In this document: one piece after another, positions 29,736-39,239 of the stretch | Numbering within the stretch: the first letter of the stretch is position 1 | Layout: the number at the start of each line of letters is the position of its first letter | The notes under the pieces: model-generated | What the model was told of the DNA's origin: nothing | Databases searched by the model: none | What the model saw: only the letters and a program-made list of their open reading frames with translations | NCBI RefSeq assembly: GCF_963678635.1 | Contig: NC_087062.1 | Span: forward strand, 434,001 to 498,000 | Reading direction: 5' to 3' | Source: Symsagittifera roscoffensis | Taxonomy: Eukaryota > Xenacoelomorpha > Acoela > Convolutidae | Length of the DNA stretch: 64,000 bases | Position numbers and translations under genes: made by a program

Positions 29736-32147
29736 TCAGCCTATACTTAAGTAATATTTCTTATGTAGATACACTTGTATGTTCGTATCAGAGAATATCA
29801 GGTGTACAAGCGCGTACAATTCCCGAGGATGCAGTCTTCCTCTATTTGGATCGTACACAGGAAGCGAAAGCTCCTTCACGTCCATTTCCACAAGGAAGTC
29901 CCTCAGCCTCGTCAAAGACAAGACTAGGTTTTCTGGGTCCACGTGCTGCTTCTCTGTCGCCCTCGTTACCAAGAAGCATAAGTACTTTCCCGGTATCTGC
30001 GACACCGCCGGGGGTAAGGCTGCTACGCCCCCTATCCCTGGTCTTTGCTTCCAAAGGAATTCCACGTTTTTGTATTCCCTCTTAAAATCTGCCGCTAGCG
30101 CCGTCCTAAAACTCATGTCTGCGGTGATTGCTATCGCACATGTTCTGTTTGTGAGTATGAAATCACTATCTGTTAGTACTATGTTACTTGAATATTCATT
30201 TGGTAAGTTAAAATATGACTCAACTACCCTGCCTATGTCAGGTTTCTTAGGTTCTTCGCCTGTTTCTGCTTCTAAGTTTCCTGTTTCCCTTGCTATTCTC
30301 AATTTTTTTATTATCAAGTTTTCAGTGTGGGTAAGTCCTACCCCCACTCCCCGGACAAAAATATCCATCGGCGTCCCCGTCGATCGCATACCGGGTATTA
30401 AGTCAAGATTAGAAGCTGGAATGAGAAGTTGTCCTTCCTGGGCAGCCCAGGAAGGATCATCTCGTTCGGTCTTAATGTATTTCGCGCTTTCGCGATCTAC
30501 GTCTTGAATCGTAAAGCTGGTCTTTTTAGGGTCTGATGTCATTTCGTTCAGCCACTCTAAGACACGCAGGTTCGTCAGGTCTTGTTCATTTGACTGCTGT
30601 TGCTCATCGTCGAACTCCACCTCGGGTTTCGACCAGTCGTCAACCCACTCATCGTTGTGATCATCGACTATGTCAATGTCTTGTGACACGGTTATTTCCT
30701 CTAAACCCACTACTTCCTCCACTATTTTCTTTAGATCTATCCTATCCACTACAAAGTCGTCACCGTAAGGATTGTATTTCTTTCTTGGTCTCATCCCGTC
30801 TTTCTGACGAGTCTGCATCGTGAACGGAAGATCTGGTTCCATGTTCTTGGGAATCTCTGTCTGTTCGGGATCCTGCCAATCTTCCTCTGCGTAGGGTAAG
30901 GTCTCATCGTCCGCTTCGATCTGTTCGTTTGGATCCAGGTCCAGCGGTGTATCTGTACCATCCTCTACGATTTCGTTTCCATCGTTCTTCTGCCTGGTGC
31001 CTTTTTCATTGACCTCATAAGCAGGATCCATCATTAGATAATCCCCTTCTTCCATGTCTGCAGGTACACACCAGTCTTCTGTCGATGGATTGTGTGGCTT
31101 GATGTTTTCGTAGTGGGCGGCTCGGCCAGTACTCAGTCTATAAAAGCGTCCCTCTTGGTGCACCTCTGTAATCATGAAGGGTCCCCTCCACTTTTTTAGA
31201 AGCTTCTTTGTTCCTTTCGGTGGTATAACGTTCTGAAATACCCATATGTAGTCTCCCACCGAGTAAGCCTTTGCACCAGCTGCTTTCTTGTCGAATCTTT
31301 TCCTCTGCCTTGCCTGTGCCTGCTGAGTGTTTCGTCTACACAAGTCGTTCAACTCCTGTTGGCGTCTGACCACATCCCTCACTGAGACCTGTGGGGATGT
31401 TTTCTTTCCCTCATACTCTGGGTAGAAGAATGTCAAGGGTAAAGACTTCTCGTGTCCCGTCAGCATCATGTGTGGACTGACTCCAGTGGTGGAGTGTTGC
31501 GTGCTATTATAAGCTCCCATCACCTGTGGAAGGTATCTGTCCCAATCGGTCATGTACCTGGAACAATATACCCTCAGCATCGACACTAACGTCCTATTCT
31601 GTCTTTCCACTAAGCCATTCGTCTGAGGGTGGTATGTCGTGGAGTGAGCCTGAGCGACTTGTGACCGTCTCATAAGCTCTTTCGTAAGCTCGCCTACGAA
31701 AGCCGTTCCATTGTCCGATTGAAACGTCATTGGACATCCGTGTCTTGCTATCCACGTATTGATCAGGTGGTCGCATGTCTCTTCCGCCGAGGCAGTGATG
31801 CAGGGCACGGCCTCTGCATACTTCGTGAAGTGATCTATCATGACCAAGACTTGGTTGTAACCGCTGTCTGTCATGCATATCTTCTGGTGATCTATCTGCA
31901 CCACCTCGTTGAATTCAGACGACTCAATTGATTGTAAAGGAAATCGCAACTTCCTAGGATCCTTGACCTGTTGGCATGACAGACATGCTGTCACCCATTT
32001 CTCGCATGCCTTTTTCATCCCAGGCCACTCAAAGCGCTTCAGGATCCTCTGATACACTTTGTCGATCCCTTGATGGCCCATCTGATCATGCGACCTGACT
32101 AATAGTTCTGTCTGATAGAGTTGCGGCAACACTATCGCGTTATATTT
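29736..32147 (-). CDS. Integrase with macro-domain-like C-terminus
   Basis: The frame is open directly after an in-frame TAG (32,148-32,150) that ends the RT/RNase H frame, so it has no start of its own. The zinc-binding HHCC box is His15, His20, Cys50, Cys53 (counting from 32,132). The D,D-35-E catalytic triad is Asp81 (QIDHQK), Asp140 (FQSDNGT) and Glu176 (NGLVERQN). The GPF motif KKWRGPFMITEV of gypsy-class integrases follows. Residues about 360-640 are acidic linker. Residues about 656-798 look like a macro domain: AIAITADMSF, then LAADFKREY, then KYLCFLVTRA, ENLVLSLTRLRDFL, KELSLPVY and QVYLHKK. This is the strand and helix order of TARG1/OARD1-type macrodomains, which bind or hydrolyse ADP-ribose. 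The integrase call is firm; the macro call is inference. Confidence 0.9.
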   Translation of the reverse strand, partial: KYNAIVLPQLYQTELLVRSHDQMGHQGIDKVYQRILKRFEWPGMKKACEKWVTACLSCQQVKDPRKLRFPLQSIESSEFNEVVQIDHQKICMTDSGYNQVLVMIDHFTKYAEAVPCITASAEETCDHLINTWIARHGCPMTFQSDNGTAFVGELTKELMRRSQVAQAHSTTYHPQTNGLVERQNRTLVSMLRVYCSRYMTDWDRYLPQVMGAYNSTQHSTTGVSPHMMLTGHEKSLPLTFFYPEYEGKKTSPQVSVRDVVRRQQELNDLCRRNTQQAQARQRKRFDKKAAGAKAYSVGDYIWVFQNVIPPKGTKKLLKKWRGPFMITEVHQEGRFYRLSTGRAAHYENIKPHNPSTEDWCVPADMEEGDYLMMDPAYEVNEKGTRQKNDGNEIVEDGTDTPLDLDPNEQIEADDETLPYAEEDWQDPEQTEIPKNMEPDLPFTMQTRQKDGMRPRKKYNPYGDDFVVDRIDLKKIVEEVVGLEEITVSQDIDIVDDHNDEWVDDWSKPEVEFDDEQQQSNEQDLTNLRVLEWLNEMTSDPKKTSFTIQDVDRESAKYIKTERDDPSWAAQEGQLLIPASNLDLIPGMRSTGTPMDIFVRGVGVGLTHTENLIIKKLRIARETGNLEAETGEEPKKPDIGRVVESYFNLPNEYSSNIVLTDSDFILTNRTCAIAITADMSFRTALAADFKREYKNVEFLWKQRPGIGGVAALPPAVSQIPGKYLCFLVTRATEKQHVDPENLVLSLTRLRDFLVEMDVKELSLPVYDPNRGRLHPRELYALVHLIFSDTNIQVYLHKKYYLSIG

Positions 32148-35100
32148 CTATAAGACCTTGTCTTCTTCTCTTCTCCTGCAAGCCACGATCCCGTCCTTGT
32201 TCAGATATAATCTCCCCTCCTTCTGCATGAAGTATTGTCTCAGGATCCTATAGCTGTCTTCTTCCAGGTCACCTTTGTCAGGTGCACCGTTTTCTATCCA
32301 CCTTTTTAGGTTGCTTGTCATGCGATCATTTCTCTGCGCCCTTAGAAGGTCCGAGAGTCTGTATCTCGCCTTCAAGTACGTCTTCATGACTCTCATCTGA
32401 CTGTTCAGCTCGTTGGGCTGATGTGTGTCTTCTTCCATCTTAACGCACCAAATCTTCGCCAACGGTTGTGTTTCTTGTTGAAACGGCTGAAGATCAGTCC
32501 TGACTACCTCTTTCTGCGGCAACAGGCTTATCGAACGTTTCGATACCGCTATCGTTTCTAAGTCATCCGCTGCGTTGTCAAAGACTCTTTCGCTTGGTAT
32601 TAGGTAGCGATCACTGTCAGGATCCTGGTACACCTCTCTGTCCAGGTCTCTCGCCCGAGTTTCCACTAGTAGCGTGTGTATCGCCAGTTCTGACAGTTCG
32701 GATACCGAAGTCGAATTCCTGTCGGAATAGGTGTCCATTCCTGAGTTTCGGGATTCATCATCCGTCGAAGGTGTTGTGCTGGAGACTGCAAGCTCCTCCA
32801 GATCATGTCCGTATTTCCTTCGCATCCATCTGAACTCCCCGGACAAAACCTTGTTCTCTAGGTCCTGTTTCTCATCAGGTATTTTCTCGTCTATCTCGGA
32901 CTCCCCGGACCAATTCACTTGTCCCGGGTGTTGATCTTGTGATTGCTGGTTTTTCTCCTCATCCTTCTCCCCGGACAAATAGTCTTGCAGCAGATTTTGT
33001 TTTACAACTTCACCGTCTGTATCCCGGTCTACAAAGGTGACAGTTTTCTTTTGCCTGCCGCTCTCCTGTCCTTTCTGTCCGTAAGAAGTACTGGTTAAAA
33101 TCTCTTGGGGTATTGAGGATACTAGTTGCTGAACTATTGTCCTACAATCCCTCTCGTTCTCTTCGTGTTGTCGTCTGGACGGCATGATCTTCACCTTCTC
33201 ACTGATTGTCAGCGATGCCACTGCTGCTGTCCACTCGGGGTCATCTCTGGTCACTTCTCTTTCTAACAATCCACCCAGTATCCGCATCACTTGTGGTGTG
33301 ACTTGCACCGTTTTATCCAATAATGAGAGGCTGTTTATATTCATGCGAGAGAGTTCTTGCTGGACCAGGTTCGAGCGCAGCAACAAATCCAAGGGGACCG
33401 GGTCCTCCCTTGACAGGATCCTTATCTCGGCTGCTTTCTCTACAGGTAACTCAGGATGCCCCGGAATTGGATGTCCAGACTTATCCAACCATCTCGTTAA
33501 GGGAAGCGCTTCATAAGTTTCTTTGTCCAGAAACGAGAATCCCTCCTTTACTTCCGCCTGATTGGCCTGCTTCTGCTCCAATCTTTCATAGAACTCAGTT
33601 TTCTTGCTGAGACTGTCAGCATTCTGATGTTTATCACGCATCCTATGTTCGATTATCATATGGTAGCCATCCAGTCTTACTATCCATCTACCAATATAAC
33701 TCTGATCCATCGAGTAGGTCTTCAACCAGGATAACGCTCTGTTGTCCACGCGTAACTTGAAGGGAGCGCTCCCCAAGTATGCACGGTACTTCTCCACGAA
33801 GGTAACTACTGCAAACATTTCTGCTTTTGGTGCGCCATATTTCATCTCTGTGTCACTCAAGACTTTGCTGCCGTATGCAATGAGACGGAGAACTGTTCTT
33901 CCGTTCCATTCTTGCTCTTGATGCAATATTCCTGAGATGGCCACCACCGATGCGTCTGTGTCAAGAACATACATGCCCTTTTCTGTAGGCATGCCCAGCA
34001 CTGGCGCTTCGCACAGTTCCCGCTTTATGTTCTCGAAAGCAACTTGTGCCTCATCGTTCCATTCGAACTTTTTCCCTTTGTTGCGCATCAGCTTCTGCAT
34101 CGGGTACACCTTGTCCGCGTATCCTTTTATGAATTCTCGGTAGTAATTGGCAAACCCTAGGAAGCTCATGAGCTGTGTGTCCGTTCTAGGAGCTTTCCAT
34201 GTCAGCACAGCCTCTACTGCTTCTGGATCTGGCCTCACACCATGCCGGTCCACCATTCTTCCCAGGTACTTGATCGAATCCCTAAGGATTTCACATTTCG
34301 ATGGTTTGCATTTCAAGCCTGCTCTTTTCATACATCCGAAGACCTCATCGAGTCGATCAATGTGATCCTCCAGGGTCGGTGTCGCTATGACTACGTCATC
34401 CACGTAGCACATCAAGAGATTCCCGTACTTTTTGGTCACTCCTGTCAAAGCCTGAGCCATCAGCCTTTGAAAGGTTGCTGTTGCATTGCACAAGCCGAAG
34501 GGCATCCTCTTCCACTGGTACAACCCCAATTCGCACGCGAAACCGGTTTTTTCCCTATCCTTTTTCCGCAAAGGAACCTGCCAGAAGGCAGAACCTAAGT
34601 CCAATGTGGTGAAGAACTTTGCATCACCAAGTTTAGATAGGCTCTCGTCTATTCGCGGTATCGGGTACGCATCTTTAATCGTTACCGCGTTCAAGTAACG
34701 AAAGTCGCAACAAAATCTAAGCTGCCCCCCTTTCTTTTTCGCCATTACTACTCCGCAAGCCCATGGTGATTTCGAGGGTTCTATCATGTCGTATTCAAGC
34801 AACATTTCTATTTCCGCTCGGCACGCTTCCGATTTATGTGGCGTCATTCGCCTTGCGCCTTCCCTATGGGGAACGGCGCCCTCTTCTAGTTCGATTTCGT
34901 GTTCGACGAAATTACAGCAACCGATGTCCGCCTTATGTTTTGAAAATACTTCGGCGTTCCGATCTAGGAGGTCCCGCAATTTTTCAAAATCTCCCTCACC
35001 TATTTTTCCTTTTAAATGTTCTATTTCTGGCAAAACCGGTTTGTCAGAATCTAGTTCATATGACGAGGGGCGTTCCGGAAAATTCGAGCAGCTTGATAAG

Positions 35101-38100
35101 CCGTCGTCCGTTTCGGATTTCATTGAAAACAATTTATGAATAGATTTTAATTCATTAATTCTCTTTAAGATTTTATCTTTATTTGCATGATAAGGACAGT
35201 CTTTCACACTATATTTCTTCGAGTTTTCTGTCTCCTCATAGTCGGTCCTCATCGGCAAGGCGTAGCCAAGCTTCTTTCCACGCTGGATTGAAACCGTGGT
35301 GTCCAGTGTGTTCAACAACACACTGACACACAGTCCGTTTCGCGTTACCGAGAAGCTCCGGCCTAAAATCACCGAACTCTCACTATTTGGATTCGGTACT
35401 AAGCAAACCTGTTTGCTATCACTTAACGAATTTAAATTTCTCATTCTAAAAATTGCTACTACAGCTTGTCCTGGTTGTAACTTTACTTTTCTATCCAAAA
35501 AAACTGGTACCTTATTTTCATCTGTTATTATCCTATTAATTGGTCTCTTAACATACTTTCGGTCCGGGTTTCTAATCCGTATTAGACCGTTGTTCAAGTC
35601 AATCATCACGTCAAAATTCCTGACAAAATCTCTGCCCAAGATGAATTGGTCAGCGTCGTCCAGATTCTTTACCACCAGGAAGCTCATCCAAAGGTTCCGT
35701 CCTCCCATGTGAAGGACCGTCACCGGTGTTCTTCCGGCTACGTAGATAGCTCCTCGATTTGCAGCGGCTAGTCGGAGATTCGTAGGAATCAAATCTTCCC
35801 GCGTGAAGCCCATTCTCTCCCAGGTTTTTATCGGCATCACACTCACCACCGCGCCTGTGTCCAGAAGCCCTGTGACTCCGATTTTTGTTCCGTTGGTGTC
35901 AAGCAGGTGTGCTGTCACATCTGCTTCATATCCAATATGTACCGCGTCTTGTTCCATCATGGCGTCATGGCCTATCCTGCGGACTTTGAGTTCCTCTTCA
36001 CCCAAATAGATCTGCCCCATTTGGTCATCATCTGTTGTTATGTAAGTCCTGGTGTAGATGCTGATTCCATCCACGTTCAGCATTATTTGATACGGCCCAT
36101 AGACCTCCAAGTAGCGTCCATGAAGTTTCTTCATGCGAGGGCCACCCGTCGTTAGTAGTGCTCGCACAGCTCTCGACTCAGTGCGTGGCTCCACCTGCCT
36201 CAGATAATCTGCATATGTGTCTAAATGCATTAAAGTGAACTCTGATGGTTCACTCAAATTTCTTATTACCTGGTGTCCAGCCACTGAGATTATCGACTGT
36301 ATCTTCTTTCCCTGCGGCGCCATGCCGAACCTCTTACCGGAGATCACTTTAAGTTTCATATCTAAACTGCTTGGTGTTTTCGTCTCCTCGAACTCCATTG
36401 CCTCGAAGGTATTCAGTTGCTCCTGAAGCTTTTCATTTTCCAGTTCAAGTTTCACTTTTTGTTCGATCTCTTTCGTCACCAATTCCTGCTGTACTCTATT
36501 TAGAGCATCCTTTGCGGCTGCCTTATAATCGATCTTGAAGTCATCGGCCGCAGTTGCTGGTTCCGGTTCACGTGCTTCTTCTGTTACTACTTGCATTTTC
36601 TTTGCCGCCAGCTCTTGAGGTTTGTCCCTCCTGCGTGCCTCTGCTTCGCTCAAAAGTCGAGCCTTGCTTGCTTTCACTCCTGACAAAGCTTCTTCATGCC
36701 TTGGATGCTTGATGTCTGCCACTGCATCCCAGAATTGCGGACAATCTGATTTAAAATGACCTTCCAAGTTACAAAAGAAACACCTCGGGCCAAATTTCGC
36801 AATTACTCCTCTCATGAAATCCTCATGATCCAACTCTGACGCATCTTCGTCCTCGAGGCTAAAGCCTATTGCTTTCATGCCTTGTTTGTAAGCTGGGCAT
36901 GCTGACACATGATGGTCTGTTGAACTGCAATTAGCACAAGAACGTCTCTTGTCCATATCATCCCTCGGTTTGTACCAATTGTTCCCTTGGTTTGCTGGTC
37001 CGTTGTTAAAATTGCCATAATTGTTCTTGTAATATCCAGATCTCGAAGGAGGTTTCAACAAAAGATACTCTTTTGATTTGAGCCTCAACTCCTCCGGTGT
37101 TGGCGCATTAGTTGATAGTGGTGTGTAATGCGTTGCTAGCATCGTACGAAGTTCATCATTTTTCACACCATCGATGAATTTTGAGGCTACGGCCAGTTTC
37201 ATCCTTCGGTTTGACTCATCCGGTTGGCTGCGTCTTCTCAGCATTTCCAAATCATCGAGAAACTTGTCTATTGTTTCATCTTCTCGTTGCCTCCGTTTCT
37301 CGAAGCGCATCATCGCCTGGTGCCCCTGCACCCCTGATCCGAAACGGTTTCTTCCTCTGGACTCTTCCTGAAAGTCCTCTTCCTCGAAATGCAGCTTCAT
37401 TACCTCTATCCAGGTATCAATACAGCCATCAGATTCGTCCTTGTAGCATCTTGGCTTCTTAAAGACTCTTCTGGACTTTTCACTGCGTTCATTGGTTCTA
37501 GATAACCGCGTCAGGAATGTCTCCAAAGACCTGTTCAGGGGTTCAAATGCTGTGGCCATTGCCGTAGCATCCCTTGAGTGTCCCGCTTGAGTGTCCTCAC
37601 ACCTTGTCGAAGGCTCTGTGTGCGGTGCATCCCTGCAATCCGAATCACCATGAGCGTTTCCCGCTTGGCCCATGTGACTCCTCCTCGGGCTTGTATGCCC
37701 CATGTTGCCAGAATCGCTTCTCCCAGTCGCATGTGTGCTTTGCGTTGGTCGTTCGTTCGAGGTTTGTCTGTTCCCCGTTGAACTCGCTCTACTGTTCGGG
37801 CCCCATGCTGTATTACTCCTTGTGGCATAGCCTGATGAACTGCCCCTGCCTCTAGTGGATCCATACGTCTTCCTCCTTTGATGTTCATTGAAGTTCACCC
37901 TCGGTTCCCTGCTGGGACCTCCCGAGTTCGGCTCTCCTTCTTTTGGTCCACTCTTGCTGCTTAGTAGCCCGTCCAACCTATCCATGATAGCCTGAGTTCG
38001 CCTCTCCATCATCGCGTCTATCTTTGTGTCAAGAGACCCAAGAGACTGCTCTTGCTGAATTCTTAACTTCTCCATGTCGGCTCTTAAGCGTAACTCCCTC

Positions 38101-39239
38101 TGTTCCGCCTCTCTTGTCATTCGCGACAAGTTCCTCGTCATATGTTCGTCCGTTCTTTCTTTCAAGCGTTTTTCGCTTCTGCCAACTTCTTGTCTGTTGC
38201 GGTTTATTTCTTCCCGCAGCCTTTCTCTTTCAATGTGAACTGCTCTTTCCAGTTCACTCATCCTTATCGAAATCTGTTCATTTTGTTCTCCTAAACTGCC
38301 CACTATGTTGTTTAAGGCTTCCTCTAGTGCTGCCCCGTTATCCATGAGTGGCGTCACTAGTGGTGGTGTAACTCTGTCGGTCCCAGGTAGCTTCGTGCTG
38401 GTAGAGATCCGGGCCTTGACTCTCTGTCTTGACGTTTTATCATTATCTATTTCAGGATCCGCTAACGCGTTGCCAAGCCCTCTGGTTCTACTCTCTTCAG
38501 GTTGTGGCTCCGAACTTGTCCTAATCGCGAAGTCCTTCGACTGGCCCGGTGTGTTTGCCTCTTTGCTTATCGTTGTCACTACACCAAATTTATCCATGGT
38601 TCCAGTCTCTCTTCCGTCGTGTGCCTCACTCTCCTGGATCGAACTATTGAGACTGACTTGAGATCCAAAGTCCCCTTGCTCCTCTTCATCCTCTTCCTCC
38701 TGGGACTCCCCATCGTTTCCTGCTCCTCCTCCCATGCTGAATGGAAAGATGTTTCCGAAGGTGTTCTTCATTCTTTCTGAGAACGATGATGAGGTTGTTT
38801 GTTTTCCAGTTCCGCTTGCCATCATAGTGTTGTCTGTCGGAGATCTTCTAGTTGCCGTTACTTCAGTTGAGATGTCGGACAGTTCCGACATCTCCTCTCG
38901 ATCCAACGTCCCGGTGGAAGTGGCAAAATCATGGCCTTGTTCTACCGGAGTAGATTCACTCGCCAGCCTTCTGCCTCTCCCTTCCAGTCCATTTACTCCC
39001 TGGTTGTCGTTCATGGTATGGTCCGTATTGACCTCCACTTCTAACAGTTCTCTTCGCTCTTCTGAGGTCTTTTGACTTCTCGTTTCAACCATTCTGCCTG
39101 AAACCGTCCCCTCTTTATCGGACCGGGTTCGCTTGATCCAATCCACAAAAGGATCGGTCATCGTTTTTCTTTGCTTTTCAGGTATGAATTTCCTAGAGCT
39201 ATTACCTCGTTTTGGTATCCTTGACTTGTCTAAACTCAT
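32148..39239 (-). CDS. Gag-protease-RT-RNase H polyprotein
   Basis: 2,363 codons from ATG at 39,239. Layout by residue: 1-300 disordered with an acidic run; 305-425 coiled coil; 430-560 Arg/Gly/Ser-rich; 595-735 capsid-like Gag (YKDESDGCIDTW, VASKFIDGVKNDELR); two CCHC zinc knuckles at 768-781 (CANC...H...C) and 820-833 (CFFC...H...C); aspartic protease LLDTGAVVSVMP (Asp1127); RT with MPFGLCNATATFQRL and YVDD (1612-1615); RNase H with LDTDAS (Asp1762) and RVDNRALSWL; then about 470 residues of linker before a TAG at 32,148-32,150. The order is Ty3/gypsy. At over 260 kDa it is much longer than usual. Gag and pol are in one frame with no recoding site between them. The capsid segment seems short. 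The integrase continues in the same frame after the TAG. Confidence 0.95.
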   Translation of the reverse strand: MSLDKSRIPKRGNSSRKFIPEKQRKTMTDPFVDWIKRTRSDKEGTVSGRMVETRSQKTSEERRELLEVEVNTDHTMNDNQGVNGLEGRGRRLASESTPVEQGHDFATSTGTLDREEMSELSDISTEVTATRRSPTDNTMMASGTGKQTTSSSFSERMKNTFGNIFPFSMGGGAGNDGESQEEEDEEEQGDFGSQVSLNSSIQESEAHDGRETGTMDKFGVVTTISKEANTPGQSKDFAIRTSSEPQPEESRTRGLGNALADPEIDNDKTSRQRVKARISTSTKLPGTDRVTPPLVTPLMDNGAALEEALNNIVGSLGEQNEQISIRMSELERAVHIERERLREEINRNRQEVGRSEKRLKERTDEHMTRNLSRMTREAEQRELRLRADMEKLRIQQEQSLGSLDTKIDAMMERRTQAIMDRLDGLLSSKSGPKEGEPNSGGPSREPRVNFNEHQRRKTYGSTRGRGSSSGYATRSNTAWGPNSRASSTGNRQTSNERPTQSTHATGRSDSGNMGHTSPRRSHMGQAGNAHGDSDCRDAPHTEPSTRCEDTQAGHSRDATAMATAFEPLNRSLETFLTRLSRTNERSEKSRRVFKKPRCYKDESDGCIDTWIEVMKLHFEEEDFQEESRGRNRFGSGVQGHQAMMRFEKRRQREDETIDKFLDDLEMLRRRSQPDESNRRMKLAVASKFIDGVKNDELRTMLATHYTPLSTNAPTPEELRLKSKEYLLLKPPSRSGYYKNNYGNFNNGPANQGNNWYKPRDDMDKRRSCANCSSTDHHVSACPAYKQGMKAIGFSLEDEDASELDHEDFMRGVIAKFGPRCFFCNLEGHFKSDCPQFWDAVADIKHPRHEEALSGVKASKARLLSEAEARRRDKPQELAAKKMQVVTEEAREPEPATAADDFKIDYKAAAKDALNRVQQELVTKEIEQKVKLELENEKLQEQLNTFEAMEFEETKTPSSLDMKLKVISGKRFGMAPQGKKIQSIISVAGHQVIRNLSEPSEFTLMHLDTYADYLRQVEPRTESRAVRALLTTGGPRMKKLHGRYLEVYGPYQIMLNVDGISIYTRTYITTDDDQMGQIYLGEEELKVRRIGHDAMMEQDAVHIGYEADVTAHLLDTNGTKIGVTGLLDTGAVVSVMPIKTWERMGFTREDLIPTNLRLAAANRGAIYVAGRTPVTVLHMGGRNLWMSFLVVKNLDDADQFILGRDFVRNFDVMIDLNNGLIRIRNPDRKYVKRPINRIITDENKVPVFLDRKVKLQPGQAVVAIFRMRNLNSLSDSKQVCLVPNPNSESSVILGRSFSVTRNGLCVSVLLNTLDTTVSIQRGKKLGYALPMRTDYEETENSKKYSVKDCPYHANKDKILKRINELKSIHKLFSMKSETDDGLSSCSNFPERPSSYELDSDKPVLPEIEHLKGKIGEGDFEKLRDLLDRNAEVFSKHKADIGCCNFVEHEIELEEGAVPHREGARRMTPHKSEACRAEIEMLLEYDMIEPSKSPWACGVVMAKKKGGQLRFCCDFRYLNAVTIKDAYPIPRIDESLSKLGDAKFFTTLDLGSAFWQVPLRKKDREKTGFACELGLYQWKRMPFGLCNATATFQRLMAQALTGVTKKYGNLLMCYVDDVVIATPTLEDHIDRLDEVFGCMKRAGLKCKPSKCEILRDSIKYLGRMVDRHGVRPDPEAVEAVLTWKAPRTDTQLMSFLGFANYYREFIKGYADKVYPMQKLMRNKGKKFEWNDEAQVAFENIKRELCEAPVLGMPTEKGMYVLDTDASVVAISGILHQEQEWNGRTVLRLIAYGSKVLSDTEMKYGAPKAEMFAVVTFVEKYRAYLGSAPFKLRVDNRALSWLKTYSMDQSYIGRWIVRLDGYHMIIEHRMRDKHQNADSLSKKTEFYERLEQKQANQAEVKEGFSFLDKETYEALPLTRWLDKSGHPIPGHPELPVEKAAEIRILSREDPVPLDLLLRSNLVQQELSRMNINSLSLLDKTVQVTPQVMRILGGLLEREVTRDDPEWTAAVASLTISEKVKIMPSRRQHEENERDCRTIVQQLVSSIPQEILTSTSYGQKGQESGRQKKTVTFVDRDTDGEVVKQNLLQDYLSGEKDEEKNQQSQDQHPGQVNWSGESEIDEKIPDEKQDLENKVLSGEFRWMRRKYGHDLEELAVSSTTPSTDDESRNSGMDTYSDRNSTSVSELSELAIHTLLVETRARDLDREVYQDPDSDRYLIPSERVFDNAADDLETIAVSKRSISLLPQKEVVRTDLQPFQQETQPLAKIWCVKMEEDTHQPNELNSQMRVMKTYLKARYRLSDLLRAQRNDRMTSNLKRWIENGAPDKGDLEEDSYRILRQYFMQKEGRLYLNKDGIVACRRREEDKVL

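Noticed and set aside
20383-39075. Many plus-strand open frames of 60-240 codons across the giant element
   Set aside because: They mirror the minus-strand coding frames, have Ser/Leu/Pro-biased compositions typical of antisense readings, and show no motifs.
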